5,534 bases of DNA, taken from assembly GCA_946409675.1 (NCBI GenBank), contig CAMJXI010000077.1, positions 1 to 5,534 of the forward strand, in the 5' to 3' direction. Below the pieces are notes generated by a model. It did not search any database. It was given only the letters and a program-made list of their open reading frames with translations, and was not told the origin of the DNA. Source of the DNA: an uncultured Lactobacillus sp. (GTDB lineage: Bacteria; Bacillota; Bacilli; Lactobacillales; Lactobacillaceae). This document shows positions 1 through 5,487 of the stretch, one piece after another (within the stretch, counting starts at the first letter, position 1; the number at the start of each line of letters is the position of its first letter). The position numbers and the translations under genes are program-made.

Positions 1-48
1 CGAGATTTCCATTGGTGACTGGAGTTCAGACGTGTGCTCTTCCGATCT
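1..48 (+). other. Illumina P7-side adapter, not genomic
   Basis: This is untrimmed sequencing adapter. Bases 15-48 match the 34-nt TruSeq read-2 primer sequence (GTGACTGGAGTTC...GATCT) without a mismatch. Bases 1-6 (CGAGAT) match the end of the P7 flow-cell oligo. The 8 bases between them, TTCCATTG (7-14), occupy the i7 index position, so the index as sequenced would be CAATGGAA. Genomic insert starts at 49. Any gene call reaching left of 49 is an artefact. Confidence 0.98.
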
Positions 49-233
49 GTGAAGCAACCGCCGAAAAACTTGATCCAAGAATTGCTGGGATGGTTAAAAA
101 GGTTAAGATTAAGCGAAAACCTGGTTATAAAAAGAAGATTCAACAAGCAATCAAGACTGACCAGAGACAAAAGCGGAAAATCGAACAACGCCAACGTGGT
201 CGTGCAGAACGTAAATCACGGATTGGCAAGTAA
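49..233 (+). CDS. cshB: DEAD-box RNA helicase, C-terminal tail only (probably CshB), 5'-truncated by contig end
   Basis: This is the last 60 codons of a gene whose remainder lies off the contig. The first whole genomic codon is GAA at 51-53 and the stop is TAA at 231-233. The visible peptide is very basic, with KKVKIKRKPGYKKK followed by a Lys/Arg/Gln-rich tail (QRQKRKIEQRQRGRAERK). A KPGYKKK block near the C terminus is typical of CshB-type DEAD-box helicases of Firmicutes, where a disordered basic tail follows the RecA-like helicase core and binds RNA. CshB proteins act in cold adaptation, ribosome assembly and mRNA turnover. None of the helicase motifs (DEAD, SAT, HRIGR) is present here, so the assignment rests on the tail and on position upstream of alaS. 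Translation upstream of 49, including an apparent TTG start at 12, is adapter. Another basic-tailed RNA-binding protein is possible but less likely. Confidence 0.7.
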
Positions 234-240
234 TCGTCGT

Positions 241-269
241 TTGACAACAATTTTGATAAATTGTAGAAT
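241..269 (+). promoter_or_regulatory. Sigma-A promoter of alaS T-box leader
   Basis: A perfect -35 TTGACA (241-246) is separated by 17 bp from a -10 TAGAAT (264-269, five of six matches). It begins 7 bp after the cshB stop codon. Predicted initiation near 276 coincides with the first bases of the T-box Stem I base helix, which supports the call independently. alaS therefore has its own promoter and does not depend on cshB transcription. No terminator was seen between cshB and this promoter. Confidence 0.85.
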
Positions 270-275
270 TAACAA

Positions 276-463
276 GTCTTCGGATATGTTATTGCGTTCA
301 TTTTTCACAGAGAGGGCGGTTGGTGAAAAAGCCTAAGGATGAACGGAATTAATGCTCCCGAAACTCACATAAATTAATACATAAAGAGGTAACAAACACT
401 GTTGCAATCAAGGTGGTACCGCGCTTTTGCGTCCTTGTTTAGCATTAGTGTTTTTTTATTTTA
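276..463 (+). promoter_or_regulatory. T-box riboswitch leader, alanine specifier, controlling alaS
   Basis: This leader senses uncharged tRNA-Ala and controls alaS. The T-box core AAGGTGGTACCGCG is at 410-423. The Stem I base helix is 279-283 with 358-362 (TTCGG/CCGAA). The upper helix is 295-301 with 339-345 (CGTTCAT/ATGAACG), probably extended to 305/335 with G-U pairs. The distal part carries the conserved AGAGAG (309-314), a GGC/GCC clamp (315-317 with 331-333) and the GGTTGGTG loop (318-325). The only alanine codon in the specifier loop is GCT at 354-356. A probable Stem III is 389-393 with 401-405. The antiterminator is 409-413 with 433-437 (CAAGG/CCTTG), a seven-base bulge TGGTACC (414-420) whose TGGT would pair with the tRNA NCCA end, and GCGC/GCGT (421-424 with 429-432) capped by TTTT. 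The leader runs into a T-tract just before the alaS ribosome binding site. It is short: only 24 mostly AT-rich bases separate Stem I from Stem III, and no Stem II or IIA/B pseudoknot was found. Boundaries are approximate. Confidence 0.93.
394..463 (+). terminator. T-box leader terminator preceding alaS
   Basis: Bases 394-408 can pair with 438-453 (AAACACTG... against ...TAGTGTTT) with two T-T mismatches, one G-T wobble and one bulged A. This stacks on the CAAGG/CCTTG helix to give one long hairpin. The T-rich tract TTTTTTTATTTT (451-462) follows directly, and the alaS ribosome binding site begins at 463. Unlike the common arrangement, no second hairpin lies downstream of CCTTG, so the outer helix appears to act as terminator by enclosing the antiterminator. 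Formation of Stem III (389-405) would exclude the outer helix. Confidence 0.7.
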
Positions 464-474
464 GAGGAGAAAAA

Positions 475-3117
475 ATGAAGCAACTTTCAAGTGCAGAATT
501 TCGACAAATGTTTTTAGATTTCTTTAAGAGCAAGGACCACATGGTAGAACCAAGTGCATCGCTCGTCCCAAAGGACGACCCAACTTTGCTCTGGATCAAC
601 TCTGGTGTAGCAACTTTAAAGAAATATTTTGATGGTTCAGTTGTGCCTAAGAACCCTAGAATCACGAACGCCCAAAAATCAATTCGGACTAACGATATCG
701 AAAACGTTGGTAAGACTGCACGGCACCATACTTTCTTTGAAATGCTTGGTAACTTCTCTGTCGGCGATTACTTCAAAGAAGACGCTATTCCTTTTGCTTG
801 GGAATTCTTGACTAGCCCTAAGTGGCTCGATATGGACCCCAATAACCTTTATGTGACCGTCTATCCTAAGGATACCGAAGCACACCGCATTTGGCGTGAC
901 GTCGTTGGTTTGCCCGAAGACCGCATCTTACAAGCAGAAGACAACTTCTGGGATATTGGTGAAGGTCCTTCAGGTCCCGATTCAGAAATTTTCTACGACC
1001 GTGGTCAAGCATTCAACAACTTGGCTGAAGACGATCCCGAAAACTATCCTGGTGGTGAAAACGAACGCTACCTCGAAATCTGGAACATTGTGTTCTCTGA
1101 ATTCAACCACTTAGCAGACGGTTCATACGTTGAACAACCTCACAAGAACATTGATACTGGGATGGGACTCGAACGTGTTGTCTCAATCCTTCAAAATGCC
1201 CCAACCAACTTTGAAACTGATTTATTCTTGCCTATTATTCACGCAACAGAAGAACAAGCAACTGCTGAAAAATACGGCACCGATAAAGAAGCAGACGTTT
1301 CTTACAAAATCATTGCCGACCACGCACGGACAGTTAGCTTTGCTATCGGTGATGGCGCACTTCCTTCAAACGAAGGCCGTGGCTATGTCTTGCGTCGCTT
1401 AATTCGTCGCGCTGCCTTAAATGGTAAAAAACTAGGCATCAAGGGTGCCTTCTTGTACAAACTCGTCCCAGTTGTGGGCGAGATCATGAAGTCTTACTAC
1501 CCAGAAGTTTTGGCCCAAGAGACTTTCATTGCAAAAGTTATTCGTTTAGAGGAAGAACGATTCCAAGAAACGCTTGTTGATGGCTTAGCTCTTTTGAACA
1601 ACTTGATTGATTCTGCCAAAGCTGACAAAAACAAGGAAATCAGCGGCAAAGATGCCTTCAAATTGTTCGATACTTACGGCTTCCCATTTGAATTAACCTT
1701 CGAATACGCCGAAGATGCCGGACTTTCTGTCGACAAAGCTGGCTTTGAAACAGAGATGGAAGCTCAACGTGAACGTGCGCGTGCCGCTCGTGGGAACGCC
1801 CAATCAATGGGTTCACAAGACGAAACTTTGATGGATATCAAAGATCCAAGTGAATTCTTGTACGAAGATGACGTTGTGTTAGACGCAGTTCTTGAAGACA
1901 TCGTGGTTGATGACCAACTTGTTGAGGAAACCGAAGCAACGAACGCTAAATTGATTTTTGACCGGACACCTTTCTACGCAGAAATGGGTGGCCAAGTAGC
2001 CGACCTTGGGAACATTTACGACCAAGACGGTACGCTGGTTGCTAAGGTAACTAACGTGCAGCACGCACCAAACGGCCAAAACCTGCACTTCGTTGATGTG
2101 GTCTTGCCTCTTAAAAAGGGTGCCAAATATCAATTGAAGATTGACGAATTGTTCCGCAAAAAGGTTCGTCGTAACCATACTGCAACCCACTTGCTCGACC
2201 AAGCCTTACGCAGCACGCTTGGCGAACACACGCACCAAGCCGGCTCACTCGTTGAACCAACTTACTTGCGTTTTGACTTCACGAGCCTTGAACCAACTAC
2301 TCCAGCCCAACTTGCCGAAGTAGAACAAATCGTGAACGAAAAGATCTGGGAAGAAATTCCAGTTGAAACTGTTATTACCGACCAAGCAACAGGACGTAAG
2401 ATGGGTGCCATCGCACTCTTCGGTGAAAAATATGGTGACGTTGTCCGCGTGGTCAACATTGGCGACTGGTCAATCGAATTCTGTGGTGGTACTCATGTTA
2501 AGAACACCAGCGAAATTGGTTTGTTCAAGATTATCTCAGAACAAGCAATCGGTGCCGGTACCCGGAGAATCGAAGCTGTTACCTCAAAAGAAGCCTTTGA
2601 ATATTTGAAAAATCATTCCGATATTTTGACCACAATTAAAAACGACTTGAAAGCGACCAAAGTTGAAGACGTCGTGACTAAGGTCAACCAATTACAAACT
2701 GGTTTGAAGACTGCCCAAAAAGAAATCGAAGGCATGAATGCCAAGATGAACCACGCTAAGGCTGGCGAAATTTTCGGTAACGTCCAAGAAATCAACGGTT
2801 TGAGCGTGATTGCTACTAAAGCTAGCGTCAACGGCATGAACGACTTACGTCAATTTGCCGATGATTGGAAAGATCAACAAAAATCTGACGTCTTAATTTT
2901 GGCCGCTCAAGTTGGCGAAAAGGCGAATATGATCGTGACATTGGGCGATAAGGCACTTGAAGCAGGACTCAAAGCGGGTGACATTATCAAAGCTGTTGCC
3001 CCAACATTTGGTGGTGGCGGTGGTGGCCGTCCCCAAATGGCCCAAGCCGGTGGTAAAAATCCAGCTGGTCTTGACCAAGCAATTAAAGAAGCAGTTGACA
3101 TAATAAACAAAAACTAG
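475..3117 (+). CDS. alaS: Alanyl-tRNA synthetase (EC 6.1.1.7), complete
   Basis: This is the cytoplasmic class II synthetase that joins alanine to tRNA-Ala. It is 880 residues long, close to the bacterial norm (E. coli 876). The N-terminal catalytic domain spans roughly residues 1-250, with the motif 2 region RHHTFFEMLGNF (83-94) and motif 3 GMGLERV (229-235). A helical tRNA-binding region follows. The editing domain, which hydrolyses Ser- and Gly-tRNA-Ala, shows its zinc ligands intact: HTATH (H568, H572) and CGGTH (C670, H674). A likely coiled coil lies around 725-770. The C-terminal C-Ala/DHHA1 domain contains the glycine run FGGGGGG (845-851). The ATG at 475 is chosen because AGAGGAG (463-469) lies 5 bases upstream and translation from it gives the family N terminus MKQLSSAEFRQMF. 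The same frame stays open upstream to a possible TTG at 427, but that lies inside the T-box core and lacks a ribosome binding site. Expression is governed by the alanine T-box. No terminator follows, so transcripts may continue into ireB. Confidence 0.99.
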   Translation: MKQLSSAEFRQMFLDFFKSKDHMVEPSASLVPKDDPTLLWINSGVATLKKYFDGSVVPKNPRITNAQKSIRTNDIENVGKTARHHTFFEMLGNFSVGDYFKEDAIPFAWEFLTSPKWLDMDPNNLYVTVYPKDTEAHRIWRDVVGLPEDRILQAEDNFWDIGEGPSGPDSEIFYDRGQAFNNLAEDDPENYPGGENERYLEIWNIVFSEFNHLADGSYVEQPHKNIDTGMGLERVVSILQNAPTNFETDLFLPIIHATEEQATAEKYGTDKEADVSYKIIADHARTVSFAIGDGALPSNEGRGYVLRRLIRRAALNGKKLGIKGAFLYKLVPVVGEIMKSYYPEVLAQETFIAKVIRLEEERFQETLVDGLALLNNLIDSAKADKNKEISGKDAFKLFDTYGFPFELTFEYAEDAGLSVDKAGFETEMEAQRERARAARGNAQSMGSQDETLMDIKDPSEFLYEDDVVLDAVLEDIVVDDQLVEETEATNAKLIFDRTPFYAEMGGQVADLGNIYDQDGTLVAKVTNVQHAPNGQNLHFVDVVLPLKKGAKYQLKIDELFRKKVRRNHTATHLLDQALRSTLGEHTHQAGSLVEPTYLRFDFTSLEPTTPAQLAEVEQIVNEKIWEEIPVETVITDQATGRKMGAIALFGEKYGDVVRVVNIGDWSIEFCGGTHVKNTSEIGLFKIISEQAIGAGTRRIEAVTSKEAFEYLKNHSDILTTIKNDLKATKVEDVVTKVNQLQTGLKTAQKEIEGMNAKMNHAKAGEIFGNVQEINGLSVIATKASVNGMNDLRQFADDWKDQQKSDVLILAAQVGEKANMIVTLGDKALEAGLKAGDIIKAVAPTFGGGGGGRPQMAQAGGKNPAGLDQAIKEAVDIINKN

Positions 3118-3123
3118 AAAAGA

Positions 3124-3152
3124 TTGTTTTAAGCGCGCGATTACAGTAAAAT
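3124..3152 (+). promoter_or_regulatory. Internal promoter for ireB-ruvX-DUF1292
   Basis: A -35-like TTGTTT (3124-3129) lies 17 bp before TAAAAT (3147-3152). The -10 matches the sigma-A consensus at five positions and the -35 at four. The element sits in the 62-bp gap after alaS, with initiation expected near 3159 and the ireB ribosome binding site starting at about 3166. It would let the downstream genes be transcribed when the alaS T-box terminates. Confidence 0.6.
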
Positions 3153-3165
3153 AGATTTTAAGTTA

Positions 3166-3173
3166 AGGGAGGT
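3166..3173 (+). promoter_or_regulatory. Ribosome binding site deciding the ireB start
   Basis: AGGGAGGT is a strong anti-16S match. Two ATG codons follow in tandem, at 3177 and 3180. From GGAGG (3168-3172) the spacing is 4 bases to the first and 7 to the second. The second is the better distance and gives the family-typical N terminus MSSLEKTM. Confidence 0.7.
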
Positions 3174-3179
3174 AGAATG

Positions 3180-3437
3180 ATGAGTTCCTTAGAAAAAACA
3201 ATGCATTTTGATTTTAGTGATAATAAAGGCAAAAACGTCCATGACACTTTAGAGGATGTCTATACGGCACTAGAAGAAAAGGGCTACAATCCAATTAATC
3301 AGATTGTTGGTTATTTGCTTTCTGGTGATCCAGCATATATTCCCCGTCATAACGATGCCCGTAATTTAATTTTGAAACACGAACGTGACGAAATTATCGA
3401 AGAACTAGTTAAGAAATATCTAGGTAAGGAAAAATAA
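3180..3437 (+). CDS. ireB: IreB family regulatory phosphoprotein (UPF0297, YrzL-like)
   Basis: This small cytoplasmic protein has 85 residues from the chosen ATG, or 86 from the tandem ATG at 3177. The family hallmark [19 protein letters not shown] occupies residues 35-53, followed by IPRHNDARN (54-62) and an acidic helix [15 protein letters not shown]. In Enterococcus faecalis, IreB is a substrate of the PASTA Ser/Thr kinase IreK and affects cephalosporin tolerance through N-terminal threonines reported at positions 4 and 7. In other Firmicutes (YrzL) the role is poorly defined. Here Thr7 is kept, residue 4 is Leu, and Ser2 and Ser3 are available. Thr7 aligns without gaps only if translation starts at 3180, which supports that start. 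The stop overlaps the ruvX ATG by one base. The function in this organism is inferred from family membership. Confidence 0.92.
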   Translation: MSSLEKTMHFDFSDNKGKNVHDTLEDVYTALEEKGYNPINQIVGYLLSGDPAYIPRHNDARNLILKHERDEIIEELVKKYLGKEK

Positions 3438-3868
3438 TGCGCTTAATTGGACTTGATGTGGGTTCTAAAACCGTTGGAGTCGCCGTCAGTGATGAGCTAG
3501 GCTACACGGCTCAAGGGTTAGAGATTATCCCAATCGATGAGAGTATCGAGAATTTTGGTATGCGCCGTTTGAAGAAAATCGTCCGTGAGTATGATGCGAC
3601 TGGTTTCGTCGTCGGTTTGCCCAAGAATATGAATAATACGATTGGCGAACGGGGCGAAAAATCGCAGGCGTACGGTAAAAGACTAGAAGAAAAATTTGGT
3701 CTACCCGTTCACCTTATTGATGAACGTCTCACAACTGTGCAAGCAGAACGCATGTTGATCGAAGAAGGCGACGTCCGGCGTGAAAAGCGGGAAGAAGTCA
3801 TCGATAAGCTTGCTGCAACATTAATCCTACAAAACTATCTGGATTTAAAACGAAATGAGGAAAAATAA
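3437..3868 (+). CDS. ruvX: Putative Holliday junction resolvase / pre-16S rRNA nuclease, YqgF family
   Basis: This is a YqgF/RuvX protein with an RNase H-like fold, 143 residues long and of normal family length. The first strand motif [15 protein letters not shown] (residues 5-19) carries the acidic residue D7. VVGLPKNMN (58-66) precedes [28 protein letters not shown] (93-104) supplies D95/E96, and [16 protein letters not shown] (121-136) supplies D123, completing the acidic active-site set expected of the family. E. coli YqgF is implicated in maturation of the 16S rRNA 5' end, while the name RuvX reflects structural likeness to RuvC; which activity applies here cannot be told. Translation is probably coupled to ireB: the stop and start share one base at TAATG (3435-3439), with AAGGA at 3426-3430 inside the end of ireB. 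DUF1292 follows with the same kind of overlap. Confidence 0.96.
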   Translation: MRLIGLDVGSKTVGVAVSDELGYTAQGLEIIPIDESIENFGMRRLKKIVREYDATGFVVGLPKNMNNTIGERGEKSQAYGKRLEEKFGLPVHLIDERLTTVQAERMLIEEGDVRREKREEVIDKLAATLILQNYLDLKRNEEK

Positions 3869-4197
3869 TGGCTGTTAAAGTTAATGACCAAAGCGGATTA
3901 CCTGAAGAAGATCGTCAAATCACCTTAGTTGACGACAAAGGTAACGAAGAACTTTTTGAAGTTTTATTCACTTTTGATTCTGATGATTATAAAAAATCAT
4001 ACGTCTTGTTATATCCCGCAGCTACTGAGGATAAAGACGACGTCGAAATCCAAGCGTTCAGTTTTGATGCTGACGAGGGTGGAAATGCTACCTCTGGTGA
4101 TTTACACGAAATCGAATCCGAAGAAGAATGGGAAATGGTTGAGGGAGTCTTAAATACTTTCCTTGACGATGATCGTTTAAGCGGTGATGGTGAATAA
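3868..4197 (+). CDS. DUF1292 family protein (YrzB-like), function unknown
   Basis: This is an acidic protein of 109 residues. The family pattern is visible as RQITLVDDKGNEELFEVLFTF (16-36), then YVLLYPA (45-51), then the E/D-rich second half, including EIESEEEWEMVEGVLNTFLDDD (81-102). There is no signal peptide, membrane segment or recognisable catalytic motif. No biochemical role is established for DUF1292 that I can assign here. Its constant place behind ireB and ruvX in Firmicutes suggests shared expression more than a proven shared pathway. The start overlaps the ruvX stop by one base (TAATG, 3866-3870), with GAGGA at 3857-3861 as the ribosome binding site. It is the last gene of the unit, and a strong terminator begins 6 bases after its stop. 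The identification is firm at family level only. Confidence 0.92.
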   Translation: MAVKVNDQSGLPEEDRQITLVDDKGNEELFEVLFTFDSDDYKKSYVLLYPAATEDKDDVEIQAFSFDADEGGNATSGDLHEIESEEEWEMVEGVLNTFLDDDRLSGDGE

Positions 4198-4202
4198 ACT
4201 TT

Positions 4203-4228
4203 AAAAACTAGCGCAAGCTAGTTTTTTT
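4203..4228 (+). terminator. Intrinsic terminator ending the ireB-ruvX-DUF1292 unit
   Basis: CTAGC (4208-4212) pairs perfectly with GCTAG (4217-4221) around a GCAA tetraloop of the GNRA type (4213-4216). Seven T residues follow (4222-4228). The upstream A5 run (4203-4207) can extend the stem with the T-tract and would also serve as a U-tract on the opposite strand. The hairpin lies immediately after the DUF1292 stop. Confidence 0.93.
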
Positions 4229-4253
4229 GTGCAATCTGAAAGAGTCGATAAAT

Positions 4254-4281
4254 TCCATAAAAAGCGTTAAACTATTATGGA
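4254..4281. repeat. 7-bp inverted repeat upstream of cvpA
   Basis: TCCATAA (4254-4260) and TTATGGA (4275-4281) are perfect inverted copies separated by 14 bases, so the arm centres are 21 bp apart, about two helical turns. It lies in the AT-rich 4229-4329 gap between the preceding terminator and cvpA. The right arm overlaps a possible -10 (TATTAT, 4273-4278) that lacks a convincing -35 at normal spacing. An operator is possible, and so is chance in AT-rich DNA. No other element was recognised in this gap. Confidence 0.35.
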
Positions 4282-4329
4282 TATCATGAATAATTTAAGA
4301 AAATAAAAACTGAGAATTAAAGGTAATTT

Positions 4330-4863
4330 ATGTTTACAATTTTTTTGATACTCGTTTTCGCCTATAACGGATACGTCGGGTACCGTAGGGGAATGTATTA
4401 TCAAGGTATTTTAACCATTGGCTTTCTAGGAAGCCTTTTAATAACCAGCCTGATTTACCGGTTGATTATTCCAATAATTACACTTTGGGTACCATACCCA
4501 TCAGCTTCGCCTGATAGTCAATTTGTCTTCTTCAGTAATGAGGCAGGCTTAAATTTGGACCAAGCATTCTATGCAGGGGTCTCCTTTATTTTCGTCCTCA
4601 TCATCGTTTGGTTGATTGTGCGGGTCGTTTTAAAGGGCTTTGATGCCACCAAGTACTTAGTCATGGATGAGCAAGTTGATCACCTAGTAGCGATTCTTTT
4701 AGCGCTCGTGGTCACTACTGCAAGCCTTGGACTAGTTCTTTTTGTGGTCTCAATGGTTCCGGTTGACGGGATTCAAAATCTGTTGGACCACTCGTTTTTG
4801 GCCAAGGCAACAGCTGCCTATGTGCCCATCTTCTCAGATCTTTATAAAATGCTCTTTCTTTAA
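4330..4863 (+). CDS. cvpA: CvpA family integral membrane protein
   Basis: This is a 177-residue hydrophobic protein with four likely membrane segments at about residues 1-18, 25-54 (possibly shorter), 79-100 and 117-143. The first segment ends in the Gly-Tyr-Arg-Arg-Gly turn (17-21) typical of CvpA proteins. A polar loop of about 25 residues (PYPSASPDS...LNLD) lies between segments 2 and 3. CvpA was named in E. coli for a role in colicin V production; in Gram-positives the homologue next to mutS2 (YshB-like) has no settled function. Assignment rests on topology, the N-terminal pattern and position before mutS2. The ATG at 4330 has AAAGG (4319-4323) 6 bases upstream. Because the preceding gene ends in a strong terminator, cvpA needs its own promoter in 4229-4320, but I could not find a clear one. 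Confidence 0.85.
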   Translation: MFTIFLILVFAYNGYVGYRRGMYYQGILTIGFLGSLLITSLIYRLIIPIITLWVPYPSASPDSQFVFFSNEAGLNLDQAFYAGVSFIFVLIIVWLIVRVVLKGFDATKYLVMDEQVDHLVAILLALVVTTASLGLVLFVVSMVPVDGIQNLLDHSFLAKATAAYVPIFSDLYKMLFL

Positions 4864-4869
4864 TATGTG

Positions 4870-4889
4870 AGGCCTGTGCAGGCTTTTTT
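4870..4889 (+). terminator. Weak hairpin plus T-run between cvpA and mutS2
   Basis: GCCT (4872-4875) pairs with AGGC (4880-4883) around GTGC. The stem can be extended by a G-T and an A-T pair (4870-4871 with 4884-4885), and it leads into six T residues (4884-4889). The core is only 4 bp, so at most partial termination is expected. mutS2 starts 13 bases after the T-run with no room for a separate promoter downstream, so readthrough must occur if the two are co-transcribed. Confidence 0.5.
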
Positions 4890-4902
4890 GATTAGGAAAA
4901 TT

Positions 4903-5487
4903 ATGAATTCAAAAATATACGAAACGCTGGAGTTTGGCAAAATCACCACGCAGTTGGCTAATCTAGCCATCACTGAGGGTGCCAAACAAAAGGCAAAACA
5001 ACTAGAAGCAAAAACCACGGTCACCGAAGTGAAGTTTCAAATTGAACAAACACTCGCTTTAAGTGACCTCAACCGGGTTAAGGGCCAATTGCCCATCGTG
5101 AATTATCGCGATGTGACCCCAGCCACCAAACGTCTTAAAATCGATGCTGATTTGAACAAGGCGGAATTAGGTAATATCTTACGGATTTTGCGGATTGCAA
5201 CCGAAGTTAAACGCTTCTTAGACAACACGCTTGAACTCGATTTAGGCGCAATTGCTGAACTACAAGCAGAGATTGTTATTCCAGAATTGCTCTATCGTCG
5301 GTTAAAAGAATCAATGGAAGACGACGGCGAAATTTTAGATACCGCCAGCCGCGAATTAACGCGGATTCGTAAAGCTTACGACCGCTTAGAACTCGGTTTG
5401 AAGCAAAAAATGGATGGCTACATTCATGGTGGTCAGGCCAAGTATTTGAGTGAACAAATCGTCACAATTCGTGACGGACGCTACGTT
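4903..5487 (+). CDS. mutS2: MutS2 endonuclease / ribosome-rescue ATPase, N-terminal 195 codons, 3'-truncated by contig end
   Basis: This is the start of a MutS2 (MutSB) gene. The family is normally about 780-790 residues, so roughly a quarter is present. Hallmarks seen are the N terminus MNSKIYETLEFGKI, a helical lever-like region with ATKRLKIDADLNKAELGNILRILR (74-97), the very conserved DGEILDTASRELTRIR (141-156), and IVTIRDGRYV (186-195) just where genomic sequence stops. The Walker ATPase and the C-terminal Smr nuclease domain lie off the contig. MutS2 lacks the mismatch-binding domain of MutS. It has been linked to suppression of recombination and, in Bacillus subtilis, to recognition and splitting of collided ribosomes. 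The ATG at 4903 has AGGA (4894-4897) 5 bases upstream. The frame runs open through the adapter to the contig end, so a translated product would carry a false tail RSEERRVGKECRSRW after Val195. Confidence 0.96.

Noticed and set aside
34..336. Overlapping 100-codon reading frame across the cshB tail and T-box
   Set aside because: It begins inside adapter, runs in another frame of cshB, and crosses the promoter and Stem I. Its product resembles no family.
348..356. Complementarity between the specifier region (350-356, TAATGCT) and the terminator 3' arm (441-447, AGCATTA)
   Set aside because: Seven Watson-Crick pairs, extendable by a wobble and one more pair, are plausible by chance in AT-rich RNA. 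Pairing would disrupt Stem I, and no T-box precedent is known to me.
427..474. In-frame upstream extension of alaS from TTG at 427
   Set aside because: It lies within the T-box antiterminator, has no ribosome binding site, and would add 16 residues not typical of AlaRS. The ATG at 475 has AGAGGAG at good spacing.
1879..2202. Minus-strand reading frames opposite alaS, the longest 107 codons, and one with a proline run near 2907-3110
   Set aside because: They are antisense shadows of alaS codon usage. The proline run is the complement of the alaS glycine-rich C-terminal segment. None has a ribosome binding site or family resemblance.
4259..4272. cre-like (CcpA) site around AAAAAGCGTTAAAC before cvpA
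   Set aside because: The central CG is present, but the required TG at the left and CA at the right are missing.
49..5487. Mobile elements, CRISPR arrays, phage genes or defence systems
   Set aside because: No transposase, direct-repeat array, integrase or terminal repeat was seen. Every gene belongs to a conserved Firmicutes core neighbourhood.
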